A stretch of 64,000 bases of DNA from Flammulina velutipes (taxonomy: Eukaryota > Basidiomycota > Agaricomycetes > Agaricales > Physalacriaceae). The translations under genes were made by a program, and so were the position numbers. Positions 21,049 to 31,200 of the stretch are shown piece after piece (positions within the stretch are counted from its first letter, which is position 1; every line of letters begins with the position of its first letter). A model generated the notes under the pieces. That model saw only the letters and a list, made by a program, of their open reading frames with translations. It made no database searches and was not told the DNA's origin. Location: positions 1,364,001 to 1,428,000 of the forward strand of contig CM022378.1 in assembly GCA_011800155.1 (NCBI GenBank), given 5' to 3'.

Positions 21049-24000
21049 TCATGCTTTCTTGTTTAATTCGTCCATGACTTTGCCTACAGAGCCACGTATC
21101 ATGTGTAGTCTTTTGAAGAACAAGTCGCCTAAGAAGCTAGGATCTTTCCGTGAATAAAACGGAATAACCCGAAACTGCGCAATCTTGTCTTTGAGTAAGG
21201 ATCCATCTAGCTCGCATAGGACATAGTTTCCACCAGTCGTACGCGATACTACGGCGTATGGACCCATGAATCGTTCTTTGAACTTGTGATTAAGTTCCTC
21301 TTCAATCCTAGTATTTCGGACTAATACCAGTTCACCAGTTTGAACTTGTGAGATGGCATTCTGTTTTTATGATCTTCCATGAACTTAGCCGCTGCTCGAA
21401 TCTTGGCATCTGTGACTCTTTGCTTCATACGCTTCACATCTTCTTTGTGTTTAATGAGCTGTTGTGCACGAAACGCTATCAAGTCTGAATGCGACATTAA
21501 TGAATCCGGAATATCAACCAACCAAGTCACTTCGTTTATATCTAACGGTAGGATGGGTTCACATCCTGTTACCGCGTAAAACGGTGACTGTCCAAGTGTT
21601 CGTTTAACAGTGATTCGTTCTGCCCATAGTACTTCGTGTAGGTATGCCGGCCATTCTTCGGGATTTCCCCTACAGACTTTGAATAAGGATTGTCTTATGT
21701 CCCAATGTCCGCGTTCGACCTTCCCATTAGCCTGTTTATTATACGGCGTAATGAGGATACCCTTGACTCCATACTTGGCTTCAATATGAACCATCGCTTT
21801 CTTAATAGCAGGACCATTATCTGTTATGATCTGCTTTATACATCCCCAACGACATAGGATATCTTCGAAGAGCCAGTCTCCTAGAGTATCCGCGTTCTCG
21901 TTGATCAAGGCCCTTGCTTCCGGCCAACCACTAAGTCCACATCGAGCCACTGTGACAGCATTATAGCCGTCATACTTTTTGATCTTCGGATTTTTCCCGC
22001 CTGATTTCGGCATTCGGAATGTGTCCACAAAAGCAGTCTCAAATATTCCTGGTGTTGGTGTAATCGTAGGTTCCTTATGGATGATAATCTTCTGTCGTTT
22101 TTGGCAAAGAATACAAGTCTTAACAAACCAGTTCATGTCGTCTTCCATGCCTGGCCACCAGAACCTCTTGCCAACTAATTGTCGAACTGAGTATTGTCCT
22201 TTATGGCCATGTTTATCATGTACTATAGTCACTACTGGCAACCGTTTCCCTACTAAGAGGACTCGACGGTGCTTGTTTTCTTTGTGCTTCTTGTATAACT
22301 TCCCACCCGCAATGAAGAAATCCTTAGATGCCCAGTCCTTCAACGTTGATAGTTGTCTGGTGGACAATTCTTCGGTTTCATATTCACTGTTGCGTAGGCA
22401 AGCTTCAACGTGTGGCAAGAGAGTTTCCCATAGAGCTTCTCTACTTGACCTTTCTAAGTCCGGAAACTCATCAATTGCTACCCATTTCTCAAGGTCTTCT
22501 ACCGCCATTGCTGCCAGTTGAGTAGCGCGGTATTCTTCTGAGGTCTGCTCGAAGTCGTTTACTGGGTTTTCCGGTAAACTTACGGGAATTTCCCGTACTT
22601 CTTGCAGGTAACCTGTCTTAGTATCTATAGCATCTTTGAAGTCCTCGAAGGGGAGAGGCTTGTCCTCGTCCGCTAAGTCGTTAGGTTCTTCATACTCAAA
22701 GCTAGGCAGCTCGTCTTCTTCTTCATCTCCTGGAGGACGGGGTATGATAATGTCTTCAGGTGCAGGCACCCTTCGACTCAGTCCGTCCGGACCATGGACT
22801 TTTCCAGGTACATGTACCAAAGTGAAGTGAAACATGAGTATCTCCTCTGCCCATCTTTGTAGGTTCCCGTTGGTGAGGGAGTCGATGTTTGATAGCATTC
22901 CCTTAATGTACTTTGCATCGACTTCTACCTTCAGCTTTCGACAACCTAATAGATAGTACTTGCACGCCATTAATGCGCGGTGAAGTCCGAACAACTCCCT
23001 CTTTGATTGTGAGTATCTAGCCTCACGCTCATCCAAAGTGATCGATAGGAACTTCGCATAGTAACGTTTCTTAGGGTCTTCAGGATCTTCTTGACTAAGA
23101 TAAAATCCTACCGCCATATAAGAGGTATCCACCGATAATATAATCGGAGTATCCCAATCATAGTTCAAGGGCTTCAGCATGGGACTTGTCTCAAGGGCTC
23201 TCTTTAATGAGTCCATCGAGGCTTGTTCTTCTTCTCCCCAATGAAACAACACACCATCTCTTGTCAACCTGGTCATTGCCAGTGCTTTCTTAGAGTAGTC
23301 TTTCACAAACGTTCGGAAAACGCCTGCGGTTCCAAGGAATGAACGGACGTCTCTTAAGCATTCACAAGGTACCCAATCTGATATGACTTTGACTCGTTCT
23401 TCTGCAGGTTTACGTCCCTCATAGCAACAGGTATGACCTACTACTACGGTTTCGTTCGCGCAAATGATAGCTTTATGTCCAGAAAAGGTTCCCCCCGAGT
23501 ACTTCATGCGTTGTATGATCCTATTCATGTTGATCATATGTTCCCATACGAATCGGCGGATTCCGTTATTTTCACGGATTGTCTCGTAGTTGCCATCTTT
23601 ATCTTGGTACCTAGTAGCTGGCCCTCTAACTGGTACATCGTCTATGTAAGGCCTAGTAAAGGCTGGTATTTCGTCTTTGAGAATATGAGTAACATCTTCG
23701 TGGAAGATGGGTACTGAATTCGTCCAACCCATGGGTAAGGTCTTGAGTCGTAATGCCCCATACGGAGTAGAGAACGTTGTCATGTCTCTGGATTTTTCCG
23801 CTAAGTGTCGTTCGTCGTACCCGACATACAAGTCTAGGGTACCCCCACAAGCTCTTCCAGCAAACGCTTCCGCTAATTCTTCGGTGGCGGGAGGTAAGCC
23901 TGAATGCGCAATAGTAACTGCATTCAATGGTTCTAAGCTATGGACCAATCGAAGTTTCTTGCCATCTTTCTTAACTACACAGAACCAACGCGACCTGTAT

Positions 24001-25020
24001 GACGAGTTCGAAGGCTCATACACGCCGGAGTCCAGCTTGTTCTTTATTATCGCGCAGACTTCGTTGAAGATTCCCGGTGGAATCTTGATTGGCCTTAGTA
24101 CCCATGGTACATGAGGTATGACTGGCATGTCTACTGGCGGGAAGAAGTCTTCCCGGAATCTTCCCTTCTCTGATTCTTCCCATGCAAAGCCTTCATTCTG
24201 CTTGCACATGAGGTCGTCTATCAAATCTCGTTCTTGAGGCCATAGGAAATTTCCGGTATGGTCCTTCTGTACTTGTTCTCTTCGTTCTTCCGTGTATCGC
24301 CCGGTGGGTTGAAACTTAGGTGGATTGGGATTCAAGACAGGCATTCCCTCCAGGGGATCGCCTACAATGTTTCGCACAATTCTGAACTCGTCTGGTAAGG
24401 TTCCTAAGTGAGGTTTGACCTTCAACGCCACTGGTTTATATTTCTTTGAAGCTAGTACTTGTACAGGAGCTGCCTTCTGTTTGACCTGCTCCAAGAACTT
24501 GACTTGTTCTGAGCCCCATGCTTCAGGAGGTAGTGTAACCGTTAGATTGCTAAACACTTTACTTAGTTCTGCGGGAACGTCGTAGAATATATTCGCTGTA
24601 TCCAACTGATGGCTAGCTAAGTCCTGTTCAAAACTTGGAGGATACTTTTGATCGTCTGTTAAAGGCTGACTCCAAGTTTCTATCGTATTAGACAGGTTTC
24701 CATGTTTATGGAAGCCCGCTATCTTCTTGCGTGGAATTTTCCGTTGATTCCCCGGAAATTCCCTTCCTGTGCTATCGTATGCTACAGGCGGTTCTTCGTA
24801 TTGATATTCATTGCGCAAGGGTTTAACTGCATTGTGAATACCCTCTGTGGATTTTCTTAGGTATAGGTTCGTAACGGCTTCGGTTGTGAAAGTTGACCGG
24901 GAATCTCCGGGCACATAGGTTTCCACCAAATGTATCCCCTGAGACCCTTGATCACTTAGGATTAGAGCAACCTCTCCTTGATCCTCGATCAATTCCTCGA
25001 GTGTTGCAGAAAAACCGGTA
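21049..25020 (-). CDS. pol: Gypsy pol: reverse transcriptase, RNase H, integrase (one frame break near the end)
   Basis: An uninterrupted 1,223-codon frame runs from about 24992 to 21321. Visible motifs in order: RT with LPMGWTNSVPIFHED and the active site PYIDDVPV (about 23640); RNase H with ILSVDTSYMAVGFYL (about 23130) and DAKYIKGML; integrase zinc domain HDKHGHKGQY ... WFVKTCILCQKRQ (about 22220-22090); integrase core with first D in FVDTFRMPK, second in IITDNGPAIKK and E in ANGKVERGH (about 21720). After a one-base break near 21340 the other frame (to 21049) holds a GPY/F module (MGPYAVVSRTTGGNYVL). The start is uncertain; the frame is reached from the protease frame by a -1 shift near 25010. 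The copy makes a full RT-IN core but a truncated C-terminus unless the breaks are assembly errors. Confidence 0.88.
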
Positions 25021-26200
25021 TAGCCGCGGGTTGCTGATACCTAGGCATTTGCCCTCTCTTGTATGTAGGCAAAGTGATTTTCTTCCCATTGCTAGGATCT
25101 GTTATAGTCGCTACGACAGCACCATCTTTAAGGGTAGTCGTATTGATACTCGAGATCACATCAAAGGGTCGTCCTAAAAGGACTTCGTATGCAGGGTCTC
25201 TGATGATATGAACTTGTAGATAGAACGTTATTCCACCAAAGTCAAATGCAACGTTTCTGGCTAAGCCTGCAGTGCGGGTTTGTCCTTTGTCGGCGCTTTC
25301 CATAATAATGTTGAATGAAGGATCGAATGGGATTCCTAATTCAAGCGCGGCTTTTAACGACATCGATACAATTTGGGACCCGCTATCAAGTAGACTTTCC
25401 TTCTTGCCGGCCCCAAAGATCGTGGGCCATAGGGTTCGAAGGTCAGCACTTTCAGCTGCAACATTTGATCGTGGTAGTTGGTATGGGCCAGCGTAACCCG
25501 TATGGTTAAACAGTTGTTCGACTAAATCATGGCATACCACTGATCCTAGAGGTAGCTGACTCGAATTTTGTAAGTTAATCGAGTAGTACATAGGATCTTC
25601 ACTTGCGTGATATTCCGGGATTTCGTCGGATTCCACCGTCTGCTGGTTGACCTTAACGTTCTTTGCTCTTAAGTTTTCTAACAGGTCTTTCTGCCAAGCC
25701 TCGTTAGTCGCCAATAGTTCTTCGGGGAGTAGTTTCTTCCATAGAGAACGCCATCCGGGATTCCGACTAAGGAGATCCTTTAGCTTTGATATGCGTTGGT
25801 AGCTCTTATGTTTTTCTACTTCCTTCTTTACTGCGGCTTCTTCCGTGGCGTTAGCGGAATTTTCCCGTTTATCTTCAGCCTTGCGACTTTCTATGGGTTC
25901 TGGTCCTTCCAGTACCTCCTCGAGTATCTCACTCAAGTCGGGTTCTTTATCGTCTATTTCCGCCACTGGTGGCTCCACGAATTTTACTTGTTTCTGTCGA
26001 GTAGGGATCACTACTTCCATTCTTAGACCTCTGGGTTGAGGTATCTTCTTTTGTGGTTCAACTGGTTCAGGCTCTTCTGGTTTTTCCTTTTCTATAGCGC
26101 TATGACTTCTTGTACGATGCTGAGTATTTTGGCTCTCAGGAGGGAGGGTTCGCTGTCGCAGTATTTCAGACGAACCTCCGTCCGTCCTCGAGCCTAATCG
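24989..26200 (-). CDS. Gypsy protease-containing segment of the polyprotein
   Basis: The frame opens before MEVVIPTRQKQVKFVEPP and ends at 24989. It carries the retropepsin active site ESLLDSGSQIVSM (DSG, about 25385) and the flap/end motif VLLGRPFDVISS (about 25170). Upstream it is reached from the nucleocapsid frame by an apparent one-base break near 26200, and downstream it joins pol by another near 25010 in a run of five T. It cleaves Gag-Pol in known relatives. Confidence 0.8.
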   Translation of the reverse strand, partial: RLGSRTDGGSSEILRQRTLPPESQNTQHRTRSHSAIEKEKPEEPEPVEPQKKIPQPRGLRMEVVIPTRQKQVKFVEPPVAEIDDKEPDLSEILEEVLEGPEPIESRKAEDKRENSANATEEAAVKKEVEKHKSYQRISKLKDLLSRNPGWRSLWKKLLPEELLATNEAWQKDLLENLRAKNVKVNQQTVESDEIPEYHASEDPMYYSINLQNSSQLPLGSVVCHDLVEQLFNHTGYAGPYQLPRSNVAAESADLRTLWPTIFGAGKKESLLDSGSQIVSMSLKAALELGIPFDPSFNIIMESADKGQTRTAGLARNVAFDFGGITFYLQVHIIRDPAYEVLLGRPFDVISSINTTTLKDGAVVATITDPSNGKKITLPTYKRGQMPRYQQPAAIPVFLQHSRN

Positions 26201-28083
26201 AAATCCTCCCTTGAATACGCGGGATCGACCATCGACTGCTGTTGGTATATGGATGTGTCAATCGTTCCAGATGGAGCAAAGAAGTCCTCCTGTTGGATTC
26301 CTTCATATGCTTGCACCTGTGGCGTTTCTGGTAGAGTAGATCCCGATTCTCTCTGGAACTTTGCCACTTGCTCGAGCGGATTAGGTCCATTTTTGTTTCG
26401 TGTAAGAGAAATTCCATTGCGCAGGAAATACCAGTTCGAGTTAGCTGGTTTGTAAATCCAGCCTTCCTTTCTAGTTTGTTCTTTTCCGGGCATTCCATAA
26501 GGAAATGTCCGGGTTCGTCACAGAAGAAGCACTTCCCGTTCACAGCAGCTGGTCTGCGTTGGGGTAAGAAGTTCGCAGGCATAGGGATAAGCCTTTGGGT
26601 GCGGAGGATCCCGAGTTTTGCACGGGATATGGCGCTTGTTGACTTTGTATGTACTGTGGGTATCCCATTTGTTGGGCAGGATACTGCTGTACTTGAACTT
26701 GTCTGGCCGTTGACATCCGTTCCATGAGGTTCATCATCCTCCGAGTATCTTCTTGTCTGGCTTTCTCCATCTCTTTCATTTCATCCTGTCGTGCTTTTTC
26801 CAAAGCCTTCAAGGTATCCGTGAGTGAGTTGATACTGGCCACTTGATCGTGCATATCTTCAATCTTTACTCGAGCAGTGGAGGGTGTTACTAACTCGCGT
26901 TCGTTGGTAGCACCTCCATTAACTACAGGGGCTCCGCCGAACGTCTCCACTTCTTCTAAGTATTTTTCAGCTACTCTGACCACGTCAACTAAGGTCCATC
27001 TTTGTCCAGAGGATTGTTGGGTGGGATCGGTAAAACCCGCAAGTCGGTGTATATTGCTGCCCATGCTGGACCAGCAAAGCAATACTGTAACATATTCAAC
27101 ACCGTCTTTTGAGTAACATCTCCAATATCGATTAGATACTGTAGTTTGTGTACTACCTCTCTTCTGAACTCCATCAATCTCATCTTAGTTGCGATCGGCC
27201 TTGCCCGAAAGTGGCGAGTGACTTCTTCGACTTCTTCAAGAGTAAACTCTTTATCTTGGTCGCCTTTGTTATACAGTTTTTGTACTGCGTTCTTGAAGGC
27301 TTGCCAATCTCCGGCTGAATATTCGGGTAAAGCCGCCCATTGGCGTCTAATTTCATATCCCACATACAAAGTTGCTATCTCGATTTGGGCTGTAGGGCTC
27401 ATGATGCCCCTGCCGTAGAATAAGAACTCGCAACTAGTTAGGAAGTCCCTAATATTATCGCCTTTGAATCTTGGTGTATCTTTGGCACCGGGAACGGGCA
27501 TACGTTTCCCAGCTATCTGTTCCTGTGTCTCTGCGCTTAGCTGGTTAACATAACCAGCTGCCGCTGGAGGCACGGGATTTTCCTGTCTTCTTGCACCATC
27601 TTCGTTGTCTCCTTGGTCTGACATTGGGAATAATGGTCTTCCAAGGGGAATCGACTGTCTTAATCGTTCAAGAAAGGGATGCGGAGTGACTGGGAATAGG
27701 TTATCGAACTGGTGAAGTTCGTTGGGAGAGGGGGTTAAAGTCGGTAAAGGACTAGGACTCGGAATAATCCGAGGTAGTCTAGGGAAAATAGGGATCGTGG
27801 ATAGTATATATCCAGGTGGGTAGCCTGTATCCGGTGAAGGATTTGCTTGGGCTTTTTGAGACTGAACGTGTTTTAAACGTTGAGCTTTAGTACCGTCGAA
27901 TAAGGCGCCTGGAGGCGGTCGTTCGTGTCGGAGTTCTCTTTCAACTGGAGCACTTGAGTTTTCACCCAAGTTAGCTCTACGGCTGATTTGTTCTTGATCG
28001 TTTGAGCTTTGGCTAGGCGCGGGGTTCGCGTTACTGGCTTTGGGCTTTCGTGCAATTTTGAAGTAGGTGTAGAAGTAACTCAA
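26200..28083 (-). CDS. gag: Gypsy gag with zinc knuckle, several frame breaks
   Basis: The first frame (28083-26989) has a disordered N-terminus, then a capsid-like region (DTPRFKGDNIRDFLTSCEF, ALPEYSAGDWQAFKNAVQKL, RHFRARPIATKMRLMEFRRE). Continuity moves to another frame at about 27010 (WTLVDVVRVAEKYLEEVETF), again near 26585, giving the nucleocapsid zinc knuckle CFFCDEPGHFLMEC (CX2CX4HX4C, about 26500), and again near 26490. An internal start at MSDQGDNEDG (about 27623) is possible. All breaks look like one missing base. Gag packages the minus-strand genomic RNA in related elements. Confidence 0.78.
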
Positions 28084-28126
28084 GGAACCTCAATAAGAGG
28101 GATCGTTTAAGTCAAATTTATCACCC

Positions 28127-28143
28127 CTCGCGGTGGGCTCCAA
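28127..28143 (-). promoter_or_regulatory. Candidate primer-binding site of gypsy element
   Basis: On the minus strand, four bases inside the 5' LTR, the sequence reads TGGAGCCCACCGCGAGG. It starts with the TGG expected opposite a tRNA CCA end. The tRNA cannot be identified from memory with confidence. Confidence 0.5.
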
Positions 28144-28147
28144 AATA

Positions 28148-29889
28148 TGATGTGCAGTGTAGAAGAACGCCACAAAAACACACACAAAACACACACTAAC
28201 AAGTCAATGGTGCGATGCGGGAAAGTCCGATGTTTATAGCGGGATTTCACGTTATAGTAGCAATCGTTCGTTTTGTAATAGGTGGTATGGGACGGGTTCT
28301 TGTTCTTTGTATCTTTTGTTTTATGGGACTGTTTCTCTCTATCTTCTGCTCAAAATGCTTATACTAGTTCGACGGGGTAACAGGGATCTGATCTTTAAAC
28401 TGAGTTCTAGTTTGCCACTAAGTCACAGGCCGATTGGGATGTGTGTAAAGAGACCTAATGAGGCTCTTCCCAGGCCAACAACCTTCAACCACACTAGGGA
28501 GCGGGAGCTCTGGTATCTATCTGTATAATCAGGACTCTCCAACAACTAGTCGGGGCCTGAATAGATAGCCTAGCACAGTCTGAACCACACTTGTATGGGA
28601 CTTGGGACTCCAACCAGAGTTGGTAGGTTCTTTAGATGGAATTTCCCGCGGAAACTCGGATCGTTTGAATCGCAAAGGACTTGGCTTCAACTTCTTTAAT
28701 ATGGGAAGTAGCTCCAATGAGTTCTTAGATCTTTGGTTCTGTTTCTTATTTCCACCTATCTAAACAGTGGTTCTTTTTCTAACTAAATCTTAGAGTCTAT
28801 TCCTCCAGTATATACGGCTTGTGGGCTGCGGATACGGGGGGCGTAAGCTACTGTAAATAGTACAAACGAGCTAGCTTTATAGTGTTTTCTATATACGTCT
28901 GAATAAGGATATAATACCGAGTCCGCTGGTTCGGGGGAATATTCCGATAGGATGTACGGAATATCCCTCTAATGGTGCCCTTGGCATTGCTGCCTATTCG
29001 TTCTGGCTTCTATTTGCTTTGAATCCAACCAATGGTGGCGCCGTAACTGAGTTTGCAGTGGCGCCAGGTTGTTCCTTGTGCTTGGAAGCTCCACTATTTC
29101 ATCGTTTTCCACTATTATTAGCGGCCGAGTCCTGTCTAGCAGGAACTCTTAGCCTTTGTTCGTATTCTTATTTCATACTACGAGTCCGAGTAGTACCGAC
29201 TAGGTTTGGTATACTGGACGCGCAAGTATGTTCTTAGTATCGTGTTCGGACTTTTCCGGTAGTACTCCGGAAAAGCTATCGTTGTATCTTTACGAGTTGT
29301 CGATAGTACTCGTATTGTAGGTCCTTGTAACAATTTACTTGTGGATCCCGAGAATCGATCAGGAACAGTCCACCGGAGTAAGTCGATCGGTGATCGAGCA
29401 GTATCTTTTGAAAGCCTAAAAGGTTACCCTGACTCCTGAGTCTCCTATGTAATATCCCGACGTCTGAGTAGTACGAACATTTGGTTTGCTAGTCCAGCAA
29501 GCGTTTAACTGCTTGCTGGCGTTGCGTCTCTTTATGTAGAGTTTCCTTGTGTAAGGGTAACTCGCCGAATTCCGTTAAGTATTTCGGAGTTTCGCGCATT
29601 CAAGTGTATTTGATCACGATGTCTCCATCGGGGTACTTTTGATGATGATATTCAAGATCGTCATGTGTGGTTTGGCTATACCTACACGCCCTTCAGCGTG
29701 TGGCGCTTTTCCGACGAATCTTAGGAGTTTTCCGGTCGTACCACGGAAACTCCTTACACTGTATCGTATACGCGTTTCGGTCTGTAACTAGAGGTTCTTG
29801 TACTCATAGGTTCGTTCTATCACTAAGAATGCTTCTTAGAATCACAAATTTTGGGGTCTTTCGTACTTGCATTAATACAATGCGCATCA
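28148..29889 (-). repeat. 5' LTR (right) of gypsy element
   Basis: 1,742-bp copy of 12327-14068. It should hold the promoter for the minus-strand genomic RNA. A candidate primer-binding site lies just inside (28127-28143). It is followed on the right by the GCGC duplication and then the 3' flank of A1. Confidence 0.93.
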
Positions 29890-30003
29890 GCGCGTGCACG
29901 TGCCTGGGCTCTGCTGTACGAAGTGTCCCCCCACAAACATTATCCAGCCACAAATTCATTCATTTTCGGTACGCAATAGCTACGATGTAACCGGGAAGCT
30001 GGA

Positions 30004-30648
30004 CTACACCCAACGCGGCAGGTCCAAACGTCGAGCGATACTCCTCCGCATGACTGAAGGTGACAACTGTCCCCAAACCTGGTAGTCTTCCACGGTCTTA
30101 CGGTAGAGCTCCTTGGCGATGGGCTTGTACTGCTCCCGAAGGAGTGTGCGCTTGGAAAACGCTGTCGGGAATTACTGTCAGAACACGCAACAGAGTGAGC
30201 AGAATAACTCGCCTTGCTCTCCAGGCCAACGACGTTCGCATTCCTCAACACGTAGAACAAAGAGCAGGTCTGCCCAAGCGGTCAAGTTGATCTTGTCGCG
30301 CTCTGTTCGTTCGAGTCCGATTGCCTCGTGCGTGATATGAAGGAAATCGGGCTGGGTTACCAGACAAGCCCAGTATGTCAGATCACGAAGTGATGTGACG
30401 CCCGCTGCCTCCAGGTCTTCCAGTAGAAACGTTCCATTCACTTTCTCCAGGCGTTCGGAAAGCTGTTCTGATAGCTCAGGCCCACCGACCTGAACACGAA
30501 CGTAGCGGAGTTGCTCGCTCATGAAGCTGGGAAGCAATTTAGGGTATGACAAGAAGGTCGAAAGTACGTGGGCTTACTGCTGCGCTGAGCTCCATGCCCT
30601 GGAACGACATTTGGTTTTATCAAAGTGGCGAAGAGGTCGTCGGTCCAT
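30004..30648 (-). CDS. KDZ-set gene A1, small protein of unknown function
   Basis: Three exons (30648-30578, 30526-30213, 30161-30004), joined by homology with A2. The conserved core reads FMSEQLRYVRV, LSERLEKVNGTFLLEDLEAA, SLRDLTYWACLVTQPD and, in the last exon, AKELYRKTVEDYQVWGQLSP ... RSIARRLDLPRW. Intron 1 is normal. Intron 2 (51 nt) starts with GCGAGT, a GC-AG intron, where A2 has GTATGT. No known family recognised. A1 is the upstream partner of B1 and KDZ1; the gypsy element now separates them by 17.6 kb. The 291 bp upstream resemble the A2 promoter region (TACCCCATTTAGG versus TGCCCCATTTGGG). Confidence 0.78.
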
Positions 30649-30939
30649 GCTGTCTGGGAGTGAAATGCGCAAACATCGCGAGTGCCTGCTTTTACGATCT
30701 TTCTTACCCAAATGGGGCATATATTGATCCGAAGGCTGAAAGCATCAGCAACTGGCAACTCAAATTGCTAAACGCAGACCCTGATGAGTGCATTTCACTC
30801 TTTCACTCTGTATCTCAAGGAATCATGTCGACCCAACACTCTACCGTCGAGCAAGATATTCCAGGACAAGATCACCTTGTTCACAAGGCTGAAGGACAAT
30901 TTATTCGTCCTTGTAGCTGGTCACAGATTGCACACGCAC

Positions 30940-31030
30940 CAGTAGTTGTAGCTTTTAGCCTAAAGCTGGGTTATTGTGTGCGGTGCTACAGGCAATTCCC
31001 AGGTTACATCCCAAGGGCTCTTACCCAGTG
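30940..31030 (+). repeat. Left terminal repeat of set-3 element
   Basis: Similar in inverted orientation to 44528-44618. The most conserved parts are TTTTAGCCTAAAG and CAGGCAATTCCCAGGTTACA. A small palindrome AGCTTTTAGCCTAAAGCT lies at 30950. Confidence 0.6.
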
Positions 31031-31200
31031 GTTTTGCCTCAAGTCGCTCAATAATAGCCATATAAGGCAAGTCTTCAATATCTTTCTGCCACTCATACTT
31101 CCTGTTATAGCATTGTTCCCACCATGTCCACAAGTAGTAATAATTGTCTCCCAAAAATATCCATTTCAAGCGCTACAATAAAGAAACAGGTACATCTATG

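Larger units (their letters stand above)
12327..29889 (-). mobile_element. Giant (17.6 kb) Ty3/gypsy LTR retrotransposon with three extra genes
   Basis: LTRs at 12327-14068 and 28148-29889 (1,742 bp each) start TGATG and end CATCA. A 4-bp GCGC duplication lies at 12323-12326 and 29890-29893. I noticed two LTR differences (13168 and 13694, A versus G in the other copy), so insertion was recent. Coding direction is minus: gag (28083), protease, RT/RNase H/integrase (to 21049), then gene X (20583-18304, sense). Genes Y and Z (14295-17534) run antisense. The element sits between A1 and B1 of the set-1 KDZ element. The order PR-RT-RH-IN with a GPY module after the integrase core marks Ty3/gypsy. 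Confidence 0.92.

Noticed and set aside
25000..25020. Calling a programmed -1 frameshift between protease and RT as established
   Set aside because: Five other breaks of the same sign occur in the same polyprotein, so assembly error or decay is at least as likely.
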